A DNA stretch of 64,000 bases from Harmonia axyridis (lineage: Eukaryota > Arthropoda > Insecta > Coleoptera > Coccinellidae): assembly GCF_914767665.1 (NCBI RefSeq), contig NC_059503.1, positions 60,034,352-60,098,351 of the forward strand. The letters run 5' to 3'. A program made the translations under genes and the position numbers. The notes below the pieces were generated by a model, which was not told where the DNA came from, did not search any database, and worked only from the letters and a program-made list of their open reading frames with translations. Shown one piece after another: positions 12,526 through 22,935 of this stretch. Positions within the stretch are counted from its first letter, which is position 1. Every line of letters begins with the position of its first letter.

Positions 12526-14240
12526 CTGAAGAGTTGAAATAATAAAATGACATAAAAATATGACTTAGTTATGAGTTTAAACACTGTTATTTATATGTTT
12601 TTGTGATTGATTTTTTTTTTGAAAGCATAGTTTTAGCTTTGTACTGATTTACTATATTTTAAATAGGTCAATGAAATGCAAAATTGAAATTATTATAATT
12701 ACTGTCCTATCACATGTCGAATAGATATTAAAGACTGATTTCTGTTCGAATCTGGCATTAAAAAACAACAACCAAAATGAGTTGGGATAACAGAAATATT
12801 AGTGTTTAATACCTTTGAACAAGTTGTGAATTATTGTAAATTGTTGATTCTATAAATATTTATTGTGTATGGCAGTTCTACTTCCTCATGCATTTTTCAT
12901 TTTTGTCTCATTCATTATTTATTGAACCAAATATATTTTGACATATGGGTTAGTAGAGCTTTATAATATTATACATAGTGCTATTAAAATTGTTAAATGC
13001 GATTAAAATGTTTTCTATAATTAAATGTTGTAATAATTTTTTACTTAATCAAAAGATTTATATTCCCCTTGACTTAAATTAGTACTATAGTGCTCTAAAA
13101 AATCTCTAAATGTAGAAACTAATTTTTAGATTTTCTGAATGAATGAACCTCAATTTTGCTCAAAGTTTCATATGCTCAAATGTAACATCTTCGAGATATT
13201 TCGATTAGTCATAAATTGGAGGGTCTTTTAAAAAATCTAATAATATCGAAAAGAATAAATTTATTCTATTGATATTTTAAAAGTGAATACCAAAAGAACG
13301 AAGCTATATACTAAATTTTCAATAATCAAGCATTAATATCAAGCTTTTTCTGAATAGAAAATAAACCGAATAATAATGAAATTAGGATTGATCTCAATCA
13401 TTTTGCGAATATAATAAAATTTGCAACCTAATCTATATACATAAAAAAGAGGATCTATTATGTAAGGACATCACGTTCAATCGACTGCACCAAATTGGAC
13501 AATTCTTTTTTTTTTTTGTTGTGTTCGTTACTGCCATGAAAAGGTTTATACAAAAAAATATTTTCGACAAAATCGTATGGAAAAGAAAAAAAAAGAATTG
13601 GCTGTTTTCTCCGAAATAACAATTATAGAGAATAATGTGACACTTCGAAAAGTGTATTTTGGGTTGCCCGACAGAATGTGCGAACTCAATGCATGTTTAG
13701 TATCTTGATTTTGTTTATTTAAATATCATACATATATAATACATAATATCGAAAAGAATAAATGTATTCTATTGATATTTTAAAAGTGAATACCAAAAGA
13801 ACGAAGCTATATACTAAATTTTCAATAATCAAGCATTAATATCAAGCTTTTTCTGAATAGAAAATAAACCGAATAATAATGAAATTAGGATTGATCTCAA
13901 TCATTTTGCGAATATAATAAAATTTGCAACCTAATCTATATACATAAAAAAGAGGATCTATTATGTAAGGACATCACGTTCAATCGACTGCACCAAATTG
14001 GACAATTCTTTTTTTTTTGTTGTGTTCGTTACTGCCATGAAAAGGTTTATACAGAAAAATATTTTCGACAAAATCGTATGGAAAAGAAAAAAAAAGAATT
14101 GGCTGTTTTCTCCGAAATAACAATTATAGAGAATAATGTGACACTTCGAAAAGTGTATTTTGGTTTGCCCGACAGAATGTGCGAACTCAATGCATGTTTA
14201 GTATCTTGATTTTGTTTATTTAAATATCATACATATTGCA
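12526..14240. repeat. 3' flank of gene B with a local 503-bp tandem duplication
   Basis: An AATAAA lies just after the stop of gene B. The stretch 13241-13741 is repeated at 13744-14238 with very few changes (both start TAATATCGAAAAGAATAAAT). Unit C has this stretch once (about 26508-26985). No coding sequence is seen. Confidence 0.8.
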
Positions 14241-14561
14241 CCAATATGCAGTACCGTATCTAGGGCGTGGCGAAGGTGGCACTCGCCACCGGCGCAAGGT
14301 TTGTAGGGGCGCCCAAAAATATCAAAAGAAAAAAATATTGGAACACCAGGCGATACAAAAAAAGTAAACAACGGATGAGTGTATACCGATGACGAACGCA
14401 AAAATCACAGATGTGAATAGAATAGAATAGAATAATAGAATAATATTTATTGATCCTGTGGATTGTAACATAACAATATAGGACAAGTCAATTACAAGGA
14501 AAAAAGGCTCAAAAAAAAAATAAACAAGAAAAATTACATAACAGAAACAGCCATCCTAGCT

Positions 14562-15428
14562 CTAATGTAACTCATTATCATTGAGAAACTCTTGAACACA
14601 ATAGTAACATTTTTTTATTAATAAATTTCTTACAGTATGTTTAAAGGCAATTTTATTCTGCAGTTGCTTAATCGAATTAGGTAACTTATTATATAATACA
14701 ATACCCATATAGGCAGGGTCATGTTCAAATATGCTCAATCTATGTCTAGGTATAGAAAGCTTCCCACCGTGTCTTGTAGAATAATCATGGTAGTCACAAT
14801 TTTTCCTGAATTTTTCCAAATAAGACTTCACAAATATCAATATTTCCATGATATATATACAAGGCACCGTGAGTAGCTCGATTTTAACAAAAAATTGCCG
14901 ACAAGGAGCAAATCTCTGTGCACCCAGCATTATTCGGATAGCTCTTTTTTGAACGCGGAATACTCTCAAGCTCAATGATGAACACCCCCAGATAATTATA
15001 CCATACTTTATTCTGGAATATATATGCGAATAATAGTATGATTTCATTATTTCAAAATTGGTCAATCCTCTCAACCTATACAGGGCATAACAGGCTGACG
15101 ACAAGCCACCACATACAGATTCAATATGACTTCCCCATCCCAAATCATTTTCCAGACATAAACCCAAAAATTTGGTTTTAGAGACCTGTTGGATAATTTT
15201 CCCATCTTTTTTCAATAGAAGCGATTCTGTATAATTTCCTGTCCTTGGTGAAAAACACATGAATACAGTTTTTTCTGTGTTCAGATGAAGATGATTTTTA
15301 TTGAACCACTCTACAAATTTGCCGAGCATTCCCTGGGCACACTTTCTCAGATCTTCCTTGTTTTCCCTGAGATGGGAGATAGGAGCAACGCCGACAAAGC
15401 GGATAGATAAAGGGAAAGTAATAAACAC
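14562..15428 (-). pseudogene. 5'-truncated jockey-like reverse transcriptase, copy 1
   Basis: This 288-codon ORF matches the C-terminal third of non-LTR (jockey/CR1-like) reverse transcriptases. Recognisable parts are FVEWFNKNHLHLNTEKT (after the missing catalytic YADD box), TKFLGLCLENDLGW, IKYGIIIWGCS, VQKRAIRIM and LYNKLPNSIKQL. The palm domain and endonuclease are absent. The first 15 or so residues come from the adjacent reversed intergenic repeat, so the ORF start is fortuitous. The 3' end on the minus strand leads into repeated TTCTA units near 14415-14440, a typical retrotransposon tail. Confidence 0.8.
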
Positions 15429-16128
15429 CGGACATAGACGAGCTCGTAGTGCAATAAAAGTACTAATCTTGAAAGTGGTAATAAACTCATAGGTAAACCG
15501 TAAAAGGGTCCGATTTTTTACTGTCGTGCCGATTTCAAAAGAGAGTAAAATGATTATTCGTTCATTTTATGGGAAAATATTCGTTCTTCGTCTTGCGAAA
15601 TCTGAAATTTTATATTTTGGAAATCTCGGGTGGGGTTGATTACCCCCAGTATTTGTACGCTCCTGGGGACATCTGAATATTGCTACATTTTTATTCCGGC
15701 GAAAAGTATACACTTATTTCAAACTATGTTGAGTGTTTACTGTGTTTTCGAGTTTCTGCATATTTTAAATTCTATCCACAGAAATTGTGGTATTTCAGGT
15801 AAGTTGAGAAAAAATTATACATGAAAAAAAAAATTTATTTTTAAATATAAATCAAAAATATCCTGGGCTTGCAAAATTGGCATTATGGTTCGTGTTGCCT
15901 CTTCCATTTATAGTTTTCATTTGGAGATAGATCAATTCAAATAAAACAGAAAACTAATATTAGATATGGGTTGATTCTTGATTGAGTATTCAATTATTTA
16001 TTTAATCAGAAATTATTATTTTCTTACCAAAAAATTCGTATGAAAAAAATTAAACAAAGGATTTTGACTATCAATCATCCATCCAAATATTATTCTTATG
16101 CTAAGTTTACGATTGTTTTTTTGCAGAC

Positions 16129-18487
16129 ATGCCACCAAAAAAATTATCAGGAGCGCAGAATAAAGCACTACGTGCTCAAAAAACTGCTACCTTAAAAGCC
16201 AACACAAGTGACATATCAAAGTTTTTATTACCACAAAAACCGTGTACTACTGAAGTGAGTGAAACTGTCAGTCTTACTCATTCTGATATTTCTGCTTCAA
16301 GTTCTACAGATAGCGAAAGTGAACAAAAAATATTTATAAAACTTGAATCTAGTCAAAATCACGAAAACGAAGAAAATCGACAAAATCATGAACTCCAAAC
16401 TAACATAGAGATTGACTTCAACAATCCAACAACGTGGAATATAAATAAAAATACTATTACGATGTATGTTGAGCATGGTCCTATTTGTTTTGATGACATC
16501 GAATGTTATCCATGGCGAACAACAGGCGATTTGAAAAACATTGGTTCACAAACATCAAGAAAAATGGAGAAAGAATTTTTAGAAATCGGCTCATTTATTG
16601 TAAGGATTTGGACTCACTATTTTGTTTCCCATGTAAACTTTTTAATGATACCAACAACATTTGGACCACTGGTTTTAATGATTGGAAACATTTAAATCCT
16701 ACGTTACCTCGTCACGAAAATTCCATCAGTCATAGAGAAAACTACATAAAGTTGAAAGCTTTTGAAAAGAGATTGAAAATGGGTGGTTGTATCGATGATG
16801 AGCTGCTGAAAACAATAGAAAACGAGAAAAATAAGTGGAGGCATATTTTAAAAGTGATCCAAATTGTGGTAGACTTCTTAACACAATTGAACTCATAAGT
16901 CACTATGATAATGTTATTAAGGCCCACATTGAAACCCACAATAAAGGCACTCTCCTATTTTTCTTCTAGAATACAAAATGAACTGATTGGTTTAGCAGCT
17001 ACTAAAGTACGAAGACATATTATTAAAGATATAAAGGACGCGAAATATTTCTCAATATTGGTTGACTGTACCACAGACGTGGCTCATCGAGAGCAGATGG
17101 TTCAGATAAAACGTTACGTACATATTGATAGCAATAAAAAATGCAGTATTAAGGAAAGTTTTATTGACTTCATTAATACTCGCGAAAAAACAGGTGAAGG
17201 ACTCGCAAAAGAAATCGTAGAAAAATTGATCGCCGATGGTTTGGACATTAACAATGTGAGAGGGCAGTCTTATGATAATGGGGCTAATATGGCTGGAAAA
17301 TACAAGGGTGTACAAGCTCGAATTTGGATGTTAAATGATAATGCAAAATTTATTCCTTGCACTGCCCACAGTCTGAATTTAGTGGGCGTTCATGCTGCTG
17401 AGGTGAACCCACATATGGAAACGTTCTTTGCAACTGTTCAGCAAATATATAATTTTTTTGTTGGATCTTCTTCAAGGTGGGAATTACTCAAAACAGAAGT
17501 CGACCTCACTCTTAAAGGTTTTTGCGATACTCGCTGGTCCTCAAAAGCAAACGCTGTACATTCCTTGAAGTCACAATTAGGTAAAATTATTGAAATTCTT
17601 CGCAAGCTAAAAAAATTGTCCTTAGTAAATTTGATATCAAATTATGAACTCTTCATATATCTTAACTTCTGGGATATTCTGTTGATTAAGATAAATAGAA
17701 TCAATCAATCTTTGCAGGAAAAGCAACTTGATATTTCTAAAAGCTCACGAATGATACTTGGACTATTAAACGAATTGAAAGCGTATAGAGAAAACTTTCT
17801 CCCATCATTGATGGAATTTTCAAAAATTGAAGCAGATAAAATCGGAATTGAAGCAATATTACATGAGTCAAGGAAACGGAAGAAACCAAAAATGTCAGGA
17901 GAACCAGCTAGTGATGAAGCTTATCTTTTTGATGCAAATGCAAAACTCAGAATTGGACTATTACAAGTGCTTGATAAAACAATAATGGATATGGGAAAAA
18001 GATTTGTTGCTTTGAAGGAAGTGGCCGACAACTTTTTTTGAATGGAAGTGTTATTCAATCTATGACTATTGACGATTTGAAGAAAAGTGCTGCAGATCTT
18101 GCAAAAAAATATCCTTCTGATTTAAATGCACATGAATTTTCAATGGAAATTGAAAGTTCCAAATTTCAAAGTAACCTAATTATAGGCAACTTTATCGAAA
18201 TGGGACCATTACAAATATTGAATGGTATATATGATCTCACTCTTGAGAATATTTATCCGAATCTACAAACGGCTTTGAGAATATTTCTGAGTTTGACAAC
18301 TGCTACTTGTGAACGTTCCTTTAGCAAACTGAAACTCATAAAGTCGTATCTTCGTTCCTCCTTGGGACAAGAGCGATTATCAAATATGTCAATCCTTGCA
18401 ATCGAAAGGGAAGTGACATGTACCTTAGATTACTCGAAATTAGTGGATTCATTTGCCGAATTGAAATCAAGAAAAGTTAGATTTTGA
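16129..18487 (+). pseudogene. hAT (ZMYM1-like) transposase, frameshifted, copy 1
   Basis: The reading frame is split into pieces 16129-16695, 16503-16898, 16905-18041 and 18038-18487. In order these show a charged N-terminus (MPPKKLSGAQNK..DISKFLLP), a TTF-type zinc-finger segment (LFCFPCKLFND), the first catalytic region (ILVDCTTDVAHREQM), VRGQSYDNGANMAGKYKG, a CTAHSLNL motif, FCDTRWSS, and the C-terminal dimerisation region (TATCERSFSKLKLIKSYLRS). This is the layout of insect 'zinc finger MYM-type protein 1-like' hAT transposases. Frame changes are needed near 16500-16530, 16900-16970 and 18040. An AG acceptor (ttttttgcag) just before the ATG suggests a 5' UTR intron. No active protein can be made without frameshift correction. 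Confidence 0.85.
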
Positions 18488-19472
18488 ACCAATAACATAC
18501 TTACATAATTGTGATTATCGATTATAATTTTCTAGTCAATTATCCGAAGAAATACTTTACATTTTCAGTATTTTCAAAAATTAAGTAGAAATATATGAAT
18601 TTTTTTAGATATAGGTACCTATTTACTATATGAATATAAATATTTTGTTTTGGAATTTGTTTTATTTTTATATAAATAATAATATTTAATCGAATAAGTA
18701 AATATCTACATTATTGTGTATTATTTTAAAACTCTAAGGAAAATATATGACGTAAATTATGGAGAAAAAACACTATAAGAAAATATAATGGATAAAAAAA
18801 AATCTCGAAAATGGGGGGCGCTGTCAAATATATTGCCACAGGCGCAATACTACCTAGATACGGTCCTGCCAATATGTATTGAAAATACAATATTTGAATC
18901 GGATTAAAATTTTTTACCGATGTAAAATGGCTTTGCCGTCTGATTTAATAAATAAATAAATATCTCCATCGATTATGAAATGTAATATAACCTATATTTT
19001 CAAGATATACAGGGTGATTCATTGGTAAATTGGCAAAAGTTGAAGGTAGGAGACTGAGGCGAGTCAGAATAACCTACATTTGAAGGGTCTTTCTCTCTTT
19101 CTAATCAAGATCCAGAATGTTTTTTTGGGTTTTAAAATTTCTTCAGGTATCTTAAACTTTAGAACCCCCCTGTGTATTTTCATGATATTTGGTACGTTTA
19201 TTCTCTGCAACTACTACTTCATAGATAATTCATTAATGTTTCATAGTAACAACATCATGAAAATAATATACAAAACATATAAATCAACAAATTCCAAATT
19301 CCATTAAATTATATAGAGGATTCCTTATTAGATGATCTTTCAACACCTTCCTCAAAAGGTTCACTCTAACATTTTTCCATGTCATTGGAAGTTTGTCGCA
19401 TAACCGAATGCCTTCAGTTATTTCCAACCTTGTTCCTATTATCTTCAGATTTTCCATTGTTCTATTATTATA

Positions 19473-21123
19473 CAGGGTGTCCCATAAGTGGCACGTCACA
19501 GTGACTCCGGAGGTAGGTCAGCTAAAGAGGGACCTAACCAGCCTAACATGACCCCAGTAAAAGTTGCATGGTTTTCGAGTTATTACCAAATTACGTTTTT
19601 TAGTGAATTTTCACCTTTTTTAACATTGTCAGGGTCAGAATTCTGCTGGAAAGCTCTCGAAGCTTATTTTTTTTGTTGTAATGGAATCTTAAATAGTTAT
19701 TTAAGATGACATGAGTATGATTCTGTCAAAAAGTTATGTGGATTTCCGTAAATTAATGGATAAATCTTGATTTCAATTGCTAGCAAAACGAGAACTTCGA
19801 CTTTGGACACCTGCTGTAAAAAAAAAATCCTTGAAACAAAACGAGCAAGTAACATAAAAAAATTGGGCATTTTAGACAGATTTAGAAATGGTACAATACA
19901 CGAATCTTATGCCCATAAAACTAGGTATTTTCATCATTTTACCGATGCCCTACTTAACTAAGTTGAAACTAGGAACCCCGCTATCAGGTAATTTTGCCGC
20001 TTGCTATGACATTACATTTGATACCGGGCTTTGTTATTATTTGTTAAAGTCACAATAGGGAAAAAGATGGATTAGGGGAAGCGAAAAAGGAATATTATTG
20101 AAAAAAAAGGTAAATTAATTAAAAACAGACTTAAATTTCGAGTATTTATTTAATTCTTAAATCTAACTTACAGTAAATGTTCAAAATGTTTCCCTCGGAC
20201 TCTAATGCATAAATGACACCGTTTTATAAAATTACGATTCAATTTTCTTAAACTAATTTCCGATATGGTCCGGGCTGCATCGAATACGCGTTCACGCAAT
20301 TCTTCCTCGCTTCTTATTGGTTTTGCATACACTTTGTCCTTTATTGAATTGAATTGAATCGTAATTTTATAAAACGGTGTCATTTATGCATTAGAGTCCG
20401 AGGGAAACAGTTTGAACATTTACTGTAAGTTAGATTTAAGAATTAAATAAATAATCGAAAGTTAAGTCTGTTTTTAATTAATTTACCTTTTTTTTCAATA
20501 ATATTCCTTTTTCGCTTCCCCTAATCCATCTTTTTCCCTATTGTGACTTTAACAAATAATAACAAAGCCCGGTATCAAATGTAATGTCATAGCAAGTGGC
20601 AAAATTACCTGATAGCGGGGTTCCTAGTTTCAACTTAGTTAAGTAGGGCATCGGTAAAATGATGAAAATACCTAGTTTTATGGGCATAAAATTCGTGTAT
20701 TGTACCATTTCTAAATCTGTCTAAAATGCCCAATTTTTTTATGTTACTTGCTCGTTTTGTTTCAAGGATTTTTTTTTCACAGCAGGTGTCCAAAGTCGAA
20801 GTTCTCGTTTTGCTAGCAATTGAAACCAAGATTTATCCATTAATTTACGGAAATCCACATAACTTTTTGACAGAATCATACTCATGTCATCTTAAATAAC
20901 TATTTAAGATTCCATTACAACAAAAAAAAAAAGCTTCGAGAGCTTTCCAGCAGAATTCTGACCCTGACAATGTTAAAAAAGGTGAAAATTCACTAAAAAA
21001 CGTAATTTGGTAATAACTCGAAAACCATGCAACTTTTACTGGGGCCATGTTAGGCTGGTTAGGTCCCTCTTTAGCTGACCTACCTCCGGTGTCACTGTGA
21101 CGTGCCACTTATGGGACACCCTG
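19473..21123. mobile_element. Long foldback element 1 (Tc1/mariner-derived)
   Basis: This is a TA-flanked, 1651-bp near-perfect inverted repeat with arms of about 800 bp and a short asymmetric centre near 20300-20350. The ends are CAGGGTGTCCCATAAGTGGC. Each arm carries the C-terminal part of a Tc1/mariner-type transposase (EEELRERVFDA..RNFIKRC..FEHLL), read inward: - strand at 20168-20383 in the left arm. The site is empty in the matching places of the other units (near 8875 and 39850). A second copy lies at 46555-48223. Confidence 0.88.
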
Positions 21124-22935
21124 TATATGGATGGCAGTCACATCTCTTGTCAAACGAAGAACAAAAATTTTCCCATAAAATGAACAAATAATCATTTTAC
21201 TTTCCTTTGAAATCGTCACGGCAGTAAAAAATCGGACACTTACGTTTTATGAGTTTATTATTGCTGTGGAAGTGAGTACTTTTATTGCACTACGAACACG
21301 TATATGTCGGAGGTTTATTATTTTCCTTTATCTATCCGCTTTGTCGGCGTCGCCCCTTATTTGTCATCTGCCACTTACCCCTTGTTTACGTTTTTTATAT
21401 TATTCTCATCACTAATGTTCAATACTGTAGTTATCAAAGAACGGAACTGAGTAATTCGTATCGAAAAATTGTCTGGGCTGTGTTTTACAATTTATTGTAT
21501 TTCAATCAAATTGCAATTTATTGTGAAGAAATCAGTTTTGAATTGACTACCTATATATAAGTTCATAAATGGGAGGAAAATGACAGATTTCTCGCTCGAT
21601 TTCTCAGATCATTTTCAGAAAGTTATATGTATAACGGATACAGGTGTTAAAGTTCAAGTTTTTCCTCATAGTACCTTCCCTTCAAAAGATATTTAATTTG
21701 AATTGGCATAGATATTCCAATTTAAAGTTTTCGTCATGCTAATTTTGAATACAAATCTACAGGATGATATTTTTCTGAGAGGGTGCCCGGGTGAGAAAAA
21801 AAAACTGGTTACTACACTTTTTGATTTGTTGTAATTTTTTCGTAACTACTATCGATTTCGATAAAAAAAAATCAAACAGCTCTCCAGTAATCCTCAGGAA
21901 AATTCAAATTATTATAAAGATCCAGTTAGTACGCTGTGATGAATAGATAAATATATATTTTGGTACTTATTCTCCCCCTCTGTAGCGAATATTGATAAAG
22001 ATTCGATAAACTGATATAATCATCACAAGAAAGTTGGACTACAAGAAACAACCAATATCTCGCAAATAACGTGTTTGCGGGCTCATGTTTATGCGAGTTT
22101 TCATTCTTGAAATTATCTTGATTAATCTCTCATTTTCTTTCTTAACTCCGATTCAGGAACACCCAGTATAAGATAAGAACAATAGAATTGGTAATGAAAA
22201 AATCGATATCAAACCTCTTTTTCTCACTTTGAAGATATAAATAAACGTTATCGTCAATACATTTTTTTTTCGATTAAATCCCCCCCCACCAGGGAAAAAA
22301 AAAGTTCTAAGCTCTTGTATATGCTAGTGACTAAGAATTTCTAACACTTGAAATCAAGAGATAATGATCAGTGAATTCATGACTTTATTCATGAATAACA
22401 GTATTCGTGACTGAAGTCATGAATTCACTTATCAATAATATTCCAAAATTACCTATCTTTATTTATAGAGTGTATAGTCAGTCCAAAGTTACTCATTAAA
22501 TAATCATCTAAACAAACAAATGAAGATATTATGATAAAAGTGGGTCGTAAATAATAGGTGATACAGAATATTGTCGTCTAACACAAAAATAAAAAAAACA
22601 TTTCAGCAATAATTATTTTCAAAATGACAAATTAACAATCAAAAGATGTCTCTTAATGAACCCGACACCTAATTGAATAATTATAATACCTTTATCGCTT
22701 TTAGGTCCCTCCATAAAGGTATAAGACCTAATGGTCAAAAGAATGACAGATAAGGGGTAGAATTTTTGGACACTTCAGGTTACAATTTCAGTTCGTGAAC
22801 ATACTAGTGGAAGTTGGAATTCGCAGAGTGCTATCTTAAAATTCTGGGTGAAGAATTCTTATACTCCAAAGGTTTTGAATTTTTCAAGTTTGAGGGGAGT
22901 TGAAATTATAATTTACGGTAGGAATAGAAGAAAAT
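21124..22935. other. Intergenic sequence upstream of gene C
   Basis: No gene is supported. The segment 21140-21360 is the reverse complement of about 15375-15610 inside the hAT element, and it is also present at about 39860-40085. An ORF at 21285-21560 is shared with 39956-40282 but resembles no known protein. A hairpin lies at about 22369-22430. Confidence 0.6.
22369..22430. repeat. Conserved hairpin upstream of gene C
   Basis: The sequence GTGAATTCATGACTT pairs with a later inverted copy (AAGTCATGAATTCAC). It sits about 500 bp before exon 1. Versions occur before B (about 9130-9178), D (about 34584-34631) and E (about 40600-40660); those before B and D have a shorter left arm. Confidence 0.6.

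Larger units (their letters stand above)
14241..18876 (+). mobile_element. hAT element with 8-bp target duplication, copy 1
   Basis: The element spans 14249-18868. Its ends are inverted (CAG[T/G]ACCGTATCTAGG) and it is flanked by a perfect 8-bp duplication, CCAATATG, at 14241-14248 and 18869-18876. That length is diagnostic for the hAT superfamily. Inside are a jockey-like retrotransposon fragment (about 14415-15430, - strand), a stretch of about 230 bp homologous in reverse to the array intergenic sequence (about 15375-15610), and a decayed ZMYM-like transposase gene (16129-18487). Confidence 0.9.
8900..22190 (+). repeat. Array unit B (tandem segmental duplication)
   Basis: This unit runs from the sequence upstream of exon 1 of gene B, through the gene and its 3' flank, to the matching point upstream of gene C. 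It is nearly collinear with 22190-34400 and 34400-40400. Exon 1 starts are spaced 13,315 bp (B to C), 12,196 bp (C to D) and 6,036 bp (D to E); the differences come from the transposons each unit carries. Edges are approximate. Confidence 0.75.

Noticed and set aside
19488..19709. Repeated 73-codon ORFs starting MARHSDTGGRS (four places)
   Set aside because: They are translations of the foldback arm ends; the opposite arms read the same by symmetry.
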